DNA of 41,315 bases from Phaeodactylibacter sp. Lineage in GTDB: Bacteria; Bacteroidota; Bacteroidia; Chitinophagales; Saprospiraceae. Position 1 is the stretch's first letter; the number at the start of each line of letters is the position of its first letter. Positions 33,806-41,315 of this stretch are shown one piece after another. The notes under the pieces are model-generated. The model made no database searches. It saw only the letters and a program-made list of their open reading frames with translations, and was not told the DNA's origin. The stretch lies in contig JAGFJD010000387.1 of NCBI GenBank assembly GCA_024102975.1, forward strand, positions 1-41,315, read 5' to 3'. A program made the translations under genes and the position numbers.

Positions 33806-36800
33806 ATGCCCTCCCTGCCTTACGCAACGAAATTTAGTTGGAGAATAATTGGTGCACTGCTTCTCAGCATTGCCATAATACCTGGCTTATCAGCTCAGAT
33901 AATCTATCCGGATAATGCCGTGTACAATGTGATGGATTTTGCCGGCGGCGCCACCATTAATGATGGCGTAACCGACGCCACTGCGGCTATCCAGGCTGCT
34001 CTTGATAGCCTGGACGCTGACGAGGCTATGTCTAACACTCTAACCTGGAGTAACACGTTGTACTTTCCCGCCGGCACTTATCTCGTCAGCGGCCCCCTGA
34101 CGGTGATGGGCATCGACAGCACGGGGGCAGCCACTGGCCGGACGATCTCCATACTGGGTGCAGGCAGGGAGTACACCACCATAAAACTTGCTAATAACTG
34201 CTCCGCATTCCAGGATTCTACAAACCCGATTCCGCTATTTAGTAATGTTGGGCCGGGAAGTGTAGTCCCCGGATTTACCGGCATAGCATTTATGAATAAT
34301 ATCATGGACCTCACAGTGGATGTAGGTTCGGGCAATCCAGGCGCCATAGGTATTCGCTACATCGCCAATAACCAGGGGACGATGCGCAACGTAGATATTG
34401 TTGCCCAGGGCGCTGCCTTCGCCGGCATTGACATGGAAAGAGCTACTATTCCGGGCCCGGCCTTGATCAAGAACGTCAATATCACAGGGCCATTTGCTTC
34501 CGGGGTTCGGGTGGGCAGTGCCAACTACAGCATGGTACTGGAAAACATTACCACCAGTAATATAACCGGCACGGCAGTTCACAATGGCAGCAACTCGGTG
34601 ACCATCCGCAATCTTACCACTTCCAACACCGGCGGGCCTTCCATTGTCAATGCCCAGGCCGATGGCATGATCACCCTGGTGGATGCTCAACTTGGCGGAA
34701 ATACAGGTAACGCCATCGAGAACGACGGATACCTCTTTGCCCGTAATGTACAGGCCTCCGGATATACCGGAACCATAAGAAGCCACGATACTCCGGTAGC
34801 CACCGGCAATATCGCTGAATTTGTACAAGACTCCATTTTAACCCTTTGGCAAGGTACGCCTCATGCCTCGCTCAACTTGGGCCCAGTACCCGAAACACCC
34901 GATGCGCCCCTGGATTCGGTTGCTCACTGGGTGGATGTTACCGACGCTCAGTTTTCGCCCGACAGTAGTACTACCTTCCTGCCCGGAACAACCACAGCAC
35001 CTAACTACGAAGACGACATCGGGCCCTATATCATCAATGCGATTGCCTATATGAATCAGCCCGGCAATGAACACAAAAACACCCTCTACTTCCCACCAGG
35101 GCACTACCGGCTGGAAACCAACGACATTGTCATTAGTGGTAATGTAAAACGCATCATCGGTAATTTTGCCGGTATTGCCACCAAACGCTCCATCGAGGAG
35201 GTTTCGACACCGGTGTTCCGAATACAGAACACCGACTATCCGGAGCTTTATATCGAGCGGATGTTCTTCATCCCCAATGGAGCGAGCATGGTGCCCTCGC
35301 AGTGGGATCGGCGCAAAAAGATGCCCATTTTTGAAAATTCTTCCTCCAATACGGTAGTCTTGCGCAATATATACATCGGGCATGGGAAAGCCTATGTCAA
35401 CGCAGGTGCGTCGGGCACCTTGTTTCTGGAGGATTTCGCCGCGTTAAGCCAACATTTTTATACCAATGATGACTTTGAGAATGAGGTGCATCCCGAGGCT
35501 CAGCCACAATTCGAATTTGGCAATCAAACGGTTTGGGCGCGGCAGCTGGACTCTGAGCAACGCAACGTTCATGTCGAAACCAACGGTGGGCAACTCTGGA
35601 TACTGGGCTACAAAACAGAACAAACCGGGCCGGTACTCTATGCCCGCAACAACGCCAAATTGGAAGTGCTGGGCGGCCTGATCCTCCCTTCTGAGCCTAT
35701 TGCCAACCTGGAGCCGGCCATAATAGTGGAAAACTCCGAAGCTTCTGTTTGCATAGTTGAACACGTAGGCCAATCCAATTTCAACCGGGAGGAAGGCGGT
35801 TACTACAAACGGGTGATCAGCGAAACCCGGGGGAATGAAACCCGGCATATCAACCGGGGAGAAACGCCGCTTCGCTTTGAGAGTGAGGGTTACAATGTTT
35901 TCGTGCTACCTCTCTTTGTCTCAAACGGGCTGGATACGGCCATTACCTGCCCACCACCCTCCGTACCTACCGTCAAGAACATCACTCAGACAGGCGCCAC
36001 TATCAACTGGAGCCCCGCCGGCGATAGCACTTACCTGCTACAGTACCGAAAAACCAGTGACTCCAGCTGGCAGCAGCAAGCAGTTGCCGTCGACTCCCTG
36101 GAACTGTCGGGCCTGCGATTTCAGACCCCCTACGAAGTGCGGGTAGCCACCCTGTGCGGTACCGATACTTCTTTTTTCAGCACCCCGGTCGAATTTGAGA
36201 CCAAGCGGGGAGACAACCTCGCCCTGGGCAAGCCAGCGACTGGCGACAGCCAGTTTGCCGACCCGGAACCACCCCTGGAGCCCTGGGATCCTGCCAATGC
36301 GGTGGATGGAGACATCGGTGCCAATTCGCGCTGGATGTCGGCACAGGACTACACGCCCGGCAGCTGGCTGGAAATAGACCTGCTGGATACCTTCACAGTA
36401 GACCAGGCAGCAGTATTCACAGGTTTCGGTGGTTCTAAGGCACCTGCCAATTTTGTGCTCCAGTATAAAGAGGGCAATGACTGGGTGGATATCGGCGGTG
36501 CTTCCGTTAAAAACAACCCAGCTACCAAAACCGATTTCGAATTTCATTTCCACCGCCCGGTGACGGGGCGTTATTTCCGCGTTTATTCTACGGACGATTT
36601 CCTGAGGCTGCGCGAAGTGGAATTGTTCGAAGCCCTCGCCGTATACCCCACTGTGGAATTGCTGGACATTACGCCTTCCGAATACCTTTACCAGGGAGAT
36701 GCTGTTACCTTGCTTGCCACTGCTGCGGCCCAGGAGACCGGTGCTACACTGGATAGCGTGGCCTTCCTCTACGGAGAGCAACTGATCGGCTATGGAACAG

Positions 36801-39800
36801 AAGGCGCCGACGGCAATTTTTCCATCACCTGGCCTGCGGTGGCCGGCCTGCATCAGATTTCTGCGAAAGCTATCGATAGTTATGGTACCGCAAGCCGTTC
36901 TCCTCAGACATCTGTTTCTGTATACCATATTTCCGGGAATGTGGTGGAGAACAAACACGCCTACGCCGACACTGAATTCCTGGGCGCGGGAGAAACCGAA
37001 ACCCGCTTTCCCGCCTTATTGGCTATCGACGGCGATACCATCGAGTATTCCCGCTGGATGTCAGCAACCTCTGGCTCGCCACATTGGTTGGTAGCTGACT
37101 TATTCGGAGAGGCCGCCATCACCAGGGCCGAACTCTACCTGGGATTTTTCGATGGCTCGCAGTACACGAATGCCCCTTCCAGTTTTGTGCTGCAATACTG
37201 GGATGGCGCCACATGGGTTGATATTTCTGAAACCGAAGTTACCGGCAACCCGGACACCATCACTGATTTTACTTTCACATTCGATACCATCACCACTACT
37301 CAGCTTCGGTTTTATTCCACCAATAGTTTCGTTCGGATGCGGGAGCTGAAAGCCTTCGGCGCCATGCTTTCCAGCCGCAAGAACGTAGCCCTCCTGAAAC
37401 CGGCAGAGGCGGATTCGGAATTCAGCGGCGACTGGCCCGCCGGGCAGGCCGTCGACGGCAACCCTACCGACAACTCCCGCTGGATGTCCGCCACCTGGGG
37501 CCCGCCTCACTGGCTGGAAATCGACTTATTGAATACCCACATCATTGACCGGGCAGAACTGTATCTTGGTTTCGGTGGATTGAAAGCGCCTGCTGGTTTT
37601 GTTTTGCAATACTGGGACGGTGTAGCCTGGGCAGACATCCCCGGCACCACAGTATCCGGCAATCCCGAATCCAATACTTTCTTCAACCAGCTGTTTTCCA
37701 GCGCGGTGACGGCTTCAAAAGTTCGTTTTCAGTCCGCAGATGACTTCGTCAGGGCGCGCGAGGTAATGATCTTCGCCGCGAATGAAGATTATCCGGAAGT
37801 GGCGCTGGCCAGCCCGGCAAACGAAGGCACCTTCAGCGAAGGGGAAACCATCACTTTGCTGGCCGAAGCCGTGGCAACAGCGGCCGGCGCCCAGGTGGAC
37901 AGCGTTGCCTTTTTTGCCAATAGCACAAGGATAGGGTCGGACCAAACGCCAGGCGATGGTTTTTCACTGGATTGGGAGGCTAACAGCGGGCAGATTCTCC
38001 TCACAGCGGTGGCCTACGATAACCTTGGCCATTCCATCATTTCCCAATCAACTTCTATAACCGTTTATCCCCTGAGCGGCAATATCGCTTTGCTCAAGCC
38101 CGCTACTGCCGACAGCCAGTTCGACAGCCGTTTCCCACCGGAGCTGGCAGTCGATGGAGGCCTAAACGACGACTCTCGCTGGATGTCTGTAACTACAGGC
38201 TCAGTACATTGGCTGGAAGTAGATCTGCTGGGAGAATACCGTACCGACAGTACTAAATTGTTCTTTGGTTTCGGCGGAGATAAGGCGCCTTCCAATTTTG
38301 TACTCCAGTATTGGGAGGACAGCACCAGCACCTGGGTCAATTATCCGGAAACAGCGGTGAGCGGCAATCCGGCGACTACTACCGATTTCAGCTTCCAATT
38401 CGGCAACCCGGTAACTACCTCCAAAGTACGAATACATACCACCGACAGCTTTATCCGCATGCGGGAGCTCCAGCTCTTTGGGGAAAAGGTCATCCCGGAT
38501 ACGCTGCCGCCTACGGTGCCTGCGAACGTTGCCGTTTCCAATCTTGGCGAAAACAGCTTCACGCTGAGCTGGAACGCCTCGACGGATGATGTGGGCGTAA
38601 CCGGTTACGACGTGCTGCTGGACGGGGCCGTGGTGGACAGCACTTCCGGGCTGAGTTATGCCTACACCGGCCTTTCGGCGGGCACGGCCTACATACCAGG
38701 GGTCCGGGCGCGGGATGCGGCGGGCAACGTATCGGCTGCGGCTACCATCCAGGCGTCCACCAACTGCCAGCAGCCCAACGGGCATGCTGCCGCCAGCGGC
38801 ATCACCGCCACGGGCGCGACAGTGAGCTGGGACAGCCTGGCGCCCGGGCCGTACAAGCTGCGCTACCGGAAGTACTACGCCCCGACGCCCTGGATTCACC
38901 CCTGGCATTATGTGGACAGCATCTACGCGGCCTCCCAGGCTATCAGCGGGCTGGACCCCGAGACGGAATACCAGTGGTCGGTGGCCGACCTGTGCGGCAC
39001 ACAGGAGGTTTACAGCTGGAATAAGACGTTTACGACTACGGCGGACATCACGCCACCCACCTCACCCACCAACCTGGCCGTCTCGGCTATTAGCCAGAGC
39101 AGCCTCACCTTGAACTGGGCTGCCTCCACCGATGATGTTGGGGTGACGGGCTACGAAGTGTTGCTGGACGGCGTCTTGGTAACTACCACGTCCACGCTTA
39201 GCTATGCGTACGCCGGCCTGTCGGCAGGCACCACTTATACCCTGGGAGTTCGCGCGCGGGACGCGGCGGGCAACCTGTCGGCTGCGGCTACCATCCAGGC
39301 GTCCACCAACTGCCAGCAGCCCAACGGGCACGCTGCCGCCAGCGGCATCACCGCCACGGGCGCGACGGTAAGCTGGGACAGCCTGGCGCCCGGGCCGTAC
39401 AAGCTGCGCTACCGGAAGTACTACGCCCCGACGCCCTGGATACACCCCTGGCATTATGTGGACAGCATCTACGCGGCCTCCCAGGCTATCAGCGGGCTGG
39501 ACCCCGAGACGGAGTACCAGTGGTCGGTGGCTTACCTGTGCGGCACACAGGAGGTTTACAGCTGGAATAAGACGTTTACTACGCTCGCGCCCCCGCAGGC
39601 CCGCCCCGGCGGGATACCCGAAAACGTTCAGGCGGCGGCCGGCCCGGAGCAATCCTTTGCCATAACTGTATTTCCCAATCCGGCGCGCGGCCAGTTCAAT
39701 CTGAAGATCGAATCAAACCATGCCGATGAGCGGGCCTGGTTGCAAGTCCTGGATGCAGGGGGAAGAATGGTTTTGAGCCAGCCTGTTGCCATCCAAGAGG

Positions 39801-39913
39801 GAGAGCAGATAATGGAAATCCTGCTGGACAGAAATTTATTCCAGCCCGGGTTATATTTCGTACAGGCCGCCGGCAAATGGGGAAGGGAAGTCAAGAAGTT
39901 GATCATTGAATAA
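33806..39913 (+). CDS. Giant secreted beta-helix protein with four discoidin domains, FN3 repeats and a type IX sorting tail
   Basis: 2035 residues. The signal peptide ends near GLSAQ. Residues about 31-712 are two pectate-lyase-3-like beta-helix sections paralogous to the 14595 protein (shared AFMNNIMDLT/MERATIPGPALIKNV-type blocks). Then follow FN3 (714-800), discoidin (804-945), Ig-like (947-1045), discoidin (1046-1190), discoidin (1191-1326), Ig-like (1328-1426), discoidin (1427-1562), four FN3 modules (1565-1930) and a Por tail (VFPNPARG, 1951-2035). Discoidin modules share DNSRWMSATWG- and LEIDLL-type motifs and commonly bind carbohydrate. The protein is probably exported to the surface as a polymer-binding or polymer-cutting enzyme. 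Catalytic residues could not be assigned. It is its own transcription unit between an operator and a strong terminator. Confidence 0.88.
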   Translation: MPSLPYATKFSWRIIGALLLSIAIIPGLSAQIIYPDNAVYNVMDFAGGATINDGVTDATAAIQAALDSLDADEAMSNTLTWSNTLYFPAGTYLVSGPLTVMGIDSTGAATGRTISILGAGREYTTIKLANNCSAFQDSTNPIPLFSNVGPGSVVPGFTGIAFMNNIMDLTVDVGSGNPGAIGIRYIANNQGTMRNVDIVAQGAAFAGIDMERATIPGPALIKNVNITGPFASGVRVGSANYSMVLENITTSNITGTAVHNGSNSVTIRNLTTSNTGGPSIVNAQADGMITLVDAQLGGNTGNAIENDGYLFARNVQASGYTGTIRSHDTPVATGNIAEFVQDSILTLWQGTPHASLNLGPVPETPDAPLDSVAHWVDVTDAQFSPDSSTTFLPGTTTAPNYEDDIGPYIINAIAYMNQPGNEHKNTLYFPPGHYRLETNDIVISGNVKRIIGNFAGIATKRSIEEVSTPVFRIQNTDYPELYIERMFFIPNGASMVPSQWDRRKKMPIFENSSSNTVVLRNIYIGHGKAYVNAGASGTLFLEDFAALSQHFYTNDDFENEVHPEAQPQFEFGNQTVWARQLDSEQRNVHVETNGGQLWILGYKTEQTGPVLYARNNAKLEVLGGLILPSEPIANLEPAIIVENSEASVCIVEHVGQSNFNREEGGYYKRVISETRGNETRHINRGETPLRFESEGYNVFVLPLFVSNGLDTAITCPPPSVPTVKNITQTGATINWSPAGDSTYLLQYRKTSDSSWQQQAVAVDSLELSGLRFQTPYEVRVATLCGTDTSFFSTPVEFETKRGDNLALGKPATGDSQFADPEPPLEPWDPANAVDGDIGANSRWMSAQDYTPGSWLEIDLLDTFTVDQAAVFTGFGGSKAPANFVLQYKEGNDWVDIGGASVKNNPATKTDFEFHFHRPVTGRYFRVYSTDDFLRLREVELFEALAVYPTVELLDITPSEYLYQGDAVTLLATAAAQETGATLDSVAFLYGEQLIGYGTEGADGNFSITWPAVAGLHQISAKAIDSYGTASRSPQTSVSVYHISGNVVENKHAYADTEFLGAGETETRFPALLAIDGDTIEYSRWMSATSGSPHWLVADLFGEAAITRAELYLGFFDGSQYTNAPSSFVLQYWDGATWVDISETEVTGNPDTITDFTFTFDTITTTQLRFYSTNSFVRMRELKAFGAMLSSRKNVALLKPAEADSEFSGDWPAGQAVDGNPTDNSRWMSATWGPPHWLEIDLLNTHIIDRAELYLGFGGLKAPAGFVLQYWDGVAWADIPGTTVSGNPESNTFFNQLFSSAVTASKVRFQSADDFVRAREVMIFAANEDYPEVALASPANEGTFSEGETITLLAEAVATAAGAQVDSVAFFANSTRIGSDQTPGDGFSLDWEANSGQILLTAVAYDNLGHSIISQSTSITVYPLSGNIALLKPATADSQFDSRFPPELAVDGGLNDDSRWMSVTTGSVHWLEVDLLGEYRTDSTKLFFGFGGDKAPSNFVLQYWEDSTSTWVNYPETAVSGNPATTTDFSFQFGNPVTTSKVRIHTTDSFIRMRELQLFGEKVIPDTLPPTVPANVAVSNLGENSFTLSWNASTDDVGVTGYDVLLDGAVVDSTSGLSYAYTGLSAGTAYIPGVRARDAAGNVSAAATIQASTNCQQPNGHAAASGITATGATVSWDSLAPGPYKLRYRKYYAPTPWIHPWHYVDSIYAASQAISGLDPETEYQWSVADLCGTQEVYSWNKTFTTTADITPPTSPTNLAVSAISQSSLTLNWAASTDDVGVTGYEVLLDGVLVTTTSTLSYAYAGLSAGTTYTLGVRARDAAGNLSAAATIQASTNCQQPNGHAAASGITATGATVSWDSLAPGPYKLRYRKYYAPTPWIHPWHYVDSIYAASQAISGLDPETEYQWSVAYLCGTQEVYSWNKTFTTLAPPQARPGGIPENVQAAAGPEQSFAITVFPNPARGQFNLKIESNHADERAWLQVLDAGGRMVLSQPVAIQEGEQIMEILLDRNLFQPGLYFVQAAGKWGREVKKLIIE
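38732..39033 (+). repeat. Near-identical 302-bp FN3-coding repeat, copy 1
   Basis: This stretch of the 33806 gene matches 39278-39579 at a constant offset of 546 bases with only scattered single-base differences. It covers the end of one FN3 module and the whole of the next (NCQQPNGHAAASG to SWNKTFTT). Such high identity points to recent duplication or gene conversion. Confidence 0.9.
39278..39579 (+). repeat. Near-identical 302-bp FN3-coding repeat, copy 2
   Basis: Second copy of 38732-39033. One visible protein change is VADLCG to VAYLCG. The FN3 halves before each copy (NVAVSNLGENSFTLSWN and NLAVSAISQSSLTLNWA) are far more diverged, so the identity is confined to the 302-bp block. Confidence 0.9.
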
Positions 39914-39922
39914 GTGAATAGC

Positions 39923-39962
39923 GTTCAGAGCGGGCACTGTTGTCCGCTCTGAACTTTTCCTT
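39923..39962 (+). terminator. Intrinsic terminator after the giant secreted protein
   Basis: GTTCAGAGCGG (39923-39933) pairs perfectly with CCGCTCTGAAC (39944-39954), followed by TTTTCCTT. It starts ten bases after the preceding stop and ends the PUL transcript before the AraC-type gene. Confidence 0.85.
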
Positions 39963-39983
39963 GGATCGCCTTATCTTGTGGAG

Positions 39984-40832
39984 ATGAAGCAACTTGATCT
40001 CGACAGGAGAAAATACGGTAAGGAATTGCTCATCGATGCCGTCGGCGAAGGCGAGATCGACTTCGTCGACGATGTGCTGCGGCCATCCTTTTATGTCATC
40101 CTTTTCATAAAAAAGGGGAGTGGTTTGTATAAGCTCGACCTGGAGCATTTTGAACTAAAGGACAATATGGCCGTTTTTGTGCGGCCCGGGCAGGTCAATG
40201 ACGTAAAGGAGGTAAACATTGAATTGGGGAGAATGCTGGTCTTCGAAGGCGCCTTCCTGGACGAGTTCTTTGTAGATAAAAACTTCATTTATAAGTTCAC
40301 CTGTTTTCACAGCCAGGGCGCTCCTTCCTGCCTCCCTGTCGAAGCATTCAAATTTCAGCAGTATTATGATATGGCCGGGGAAATACAGGAAGAAATCCTC
40401 GCCCTTACGGAGGATAGCCATCATATCCTGCGCTCCCTTATTTACTACCTGCTTATCCGCCTCGACCAGCATTATGCAGAACAGTATAATACTCCCAGGA
40501 ACAACCCGGCGAATACCAAGTTGCTGGAATTTCAGAAATTGCTGTTTTCAACCATCAGAGAAAACAAAAATGTCGAGGACTTTGCCCGCCGCCTTAAAGT
40601 CAGCAGGGTACACCTCAACAAGCTTTGCAAAAAATACTACTCCAAAACGGCCTCTCAGGTCATCAGGGAACACCTGATCACAGAGATTAAAAAAGAACTG
40701 AAGTTTTCGAAAAAGGACTACGCTGAAATCGCGTATGAATTCAATTTTTCCGCCCCTTCCAACTTCTCGCGCTTTGTAAAGAAAATGACCGGGTTATCCC
40801 CGCAAGGCATTGCCCCGTCGTTATCAAATTGA
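39984..40832 (+). CDS. AraC-family transcriptional regulator
   Basis: About 282 residues from ATG 39984; a GTG six bases earlier is possible. The N-terminal half is cupin-like (FYVILFIKKGSGLYKLD, AVFVRPGQVNDVKE). The C-terminal half is the AraC double helix-turn-helix: NVEDFARRLKVSRVHLNKLCKKYY with first recognition helix, then DYAEIAYEFNFSAPSNFSRFVKKMTGLSP, the family signature. It lies after the strong terminator and has no locus operator, so it is probably not part of the PUL regulon. Its target may be the small secreted protein gene 87 bases downstream. Confidence 0.92.
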   Translation: MKQLDLDRRKYGKELLIDAVGEGEIDFVDDVLRPSFYVILFIKKGSGLYKLDLEHFELKDNMAVFVRPGQVNDVKEVNIELGRMLVFEGAFLDEFFVDKNFIYKFTCFHSQGAPSCLPVEAFKFQQYYDMAGEIQEEILALTEDSHHILRSLIYYLLIRLDQHYAEQYNTPRNNPANTKLLEFQKLLFSTIRENKNVEDFARRLKVSRVHLNKLCKKYYSKTASQVIREHLITEIKKELKFSKKDYAEIAYEFNFSAPSNFSRFVKKMTGLSPQGIAPSLSN

Positions 40833-40876
40833 TAAGCACTTTTTCATTGAGATAAGTTTTTGGAGACTAGTGAGAA

Positions 40877-40884
40877 TAACTTTG
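40877..40884 (+). promoter_or_regulatory. Possible Bacteroidota -7 promoter element
   Basis: TAACTTTG matches the TAnnTTTG consensus of the Bacteroidota housekeeping sigma factor and lies 35 bases before the ATG at 40920. A TTTG at 40859-40862 is only 14 bases upstream, shorter than the usual spacing, so the upstream element is doubtful. Confidence 0.4.
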
Positions 40885-40919
40885 CCTCTTTAGTTTTCAC
40901 CATTAAATGTAAGAGAGAT

Positions 40920-41315
40920 ATGCAAAGTGTGAGGCTTCTTACCCTATGCCTGTTTGTTATCACAACAATCAGCTATTCCACAGCTCAGAAAAACAACATT
41001 CCAATGGAGCAAAAACCAATATTTGAGATCGCCGTCCGGAAGGTCAAAGACGGCCGGAAATTTGATTTCGTCACCGAGCGGAGCAAATTTGTAAAGACGC
41101 TGAAAGCTCAGGATGGAGTCAGCAACGACCGGGAGTTCCAATCGTTTTACGCCCTGCCCGAACCGGACGAGCGGGAAGCCTTCATCGGCATGACCCAGTA
41201 CGCTTCCCTGGAAACCCTGAATAAGGTGCAGCAAAATGTATATTCGGCATTTGCTCCGTTTGCCGGGACAATGGACCTGAAGGCCTACGTTTTCGTAAAG
41301 CAAACGGAAGGGCCG
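40920..41315 (+). CDS. Secreted small protein, antibiotic-biosynthesis-monooxygenase-like (partial, runs off the window)
   Basis: 132 codons are open from ATG 40920 to the window edge, with no stop reached. A signal peptide (LLTLCLFVITTISYSTAQ) is followed by a region that reads like a dimeric alpha/beta-barrel (ABM-type) domain: PIFEIAVRKVKDGRKFDFV, then a helix-strand pattern with AFIGMTQYASLETLNKVQ. ABM-type domains often are small oxygenases or bind ligands; no activity can be assigned. The 87-base spacer from the AraC gene holds a -7-like element. It may be the AraC regulator's target. Confidence 0.6.
   Translation, partial: MQSVRLLTLCLFVITTISYSTAQKNNIPMEQKPIFEIAVRKVKDGRKFDFVTERSKFVKTLKAQDGVSNDREFQSFYALPEPDEREAFIGMTQYASLETLNKVQQNVYSAFAPFAGTMDLKAYVFVKQTEGP

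Noticed and set aside
38525..38534. AACGTTGCCG inside the FN3-coding part of the giant gene
   Set aside because: Half-site by chance in a coding GC-rich context; flanks do not match and no start lies nearby.
1..41315. CRISPR arrays, rRNA genes, complete insertion sequences
   Set aside because: No regularly spaced short repeats, rRNA-like stretches or transposase genes are present; the repeats found are intragenic or small palindromic elements.

Overview
The window looks like chromosomal DNA of a free-living, fairly GC-rich Bacteroidota. The grounds are a SusC/SusD pair, lipoprotein signals on many sugar enzymes, and C-terminal type IX secretion (Por) sorting tails ending in a VFPNPA-type motif on three very large proteins. 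A Saprospiria/Lewinella-like member is my guess from overall style, not a proven placement. The window is essentially one large polysaccharide utilisation locus (PUL), flanked by a tRNA-Pro gene on the left and an AraC regulator plus a cut-off gene on the right.

Layout. 1-473: tRNA-Pro(UGG), two terminator-like hairpins, a pair of ~50-bp direct repeats and a possible tRNA remnant. 474-1496 (-): a LacI/GalR repressor. 1717-18033 (+): a tightly packed nine-gene run of susC, susD, GH97, aldo/keto reductase, enolase-superfamily enzyme, a fused FAH-type dehydratase/hydrolase + ketoglutarate-semialdehyde-type dehydrogenase, SSS sugar symporter, a secreted pectate-lyase-fold protein and a lipoprotein of the rhamnose-mutarotase family. 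18145-21138 (+): a secreted beta-helix protein made of two near-identical halves. 21228-22502 (+): an MFS transporter. 22764-25343 (-): a GH3 enzyme. 25773-33694 (+): sulfatase, GH92, GH43, a second five-bladed-propeller hydrolase and a phytanoyl-CoA-dioxygenase-like enzyme. 33806-39913 (+): a 2035-residue secreted beta-helix/discoidin/FN3 protein. 39984-40832 (+): AraC regulator. 40920 to the end: a small secreted protein cut by the window edge.

How it fits together. Five places share a near-palindromic sequence with core CCGGCAACGTTGCCGG and a central CG, as expected of a LacI-family operator. They lie in front of the susC operon (also facing the lacI gene), the duplicated beta-helix gene, GH3, the sulfatase operon and the giant secreted protein. 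This predicts that one repressor coordinates nearly the whole locus. Secreted beta-helix proteins would act on or bind the polymer outside the cell, SusC/SusD would import oligosaccharides, and the sulfatase, GH97, GH92, GH43 and GH3 would trim them. The released sugar would enter by the SSS symporter and be oxidised without phosphorylation by the reductase, the enolase-type enzyme and the fused FAH-dehydrogenase. The last fusion is best explained by a Weimberg-type route from a pentose to 2-oxoglutarate, but the substrate is not proven. The polymer is likely sulfated and mixed (pentose plus alpha-hexose).

The points most worth attention are the shared operator set, the fused FAH-KGSADH enzyme inside a PUL, a GH92 whose usual catalytic-acid motif reads ITGN, a palindromic repeat embedded in the start of the GH92 gene, and a low-GC two-gene patch that begins with what looks like the 3' stub of a lost gene.
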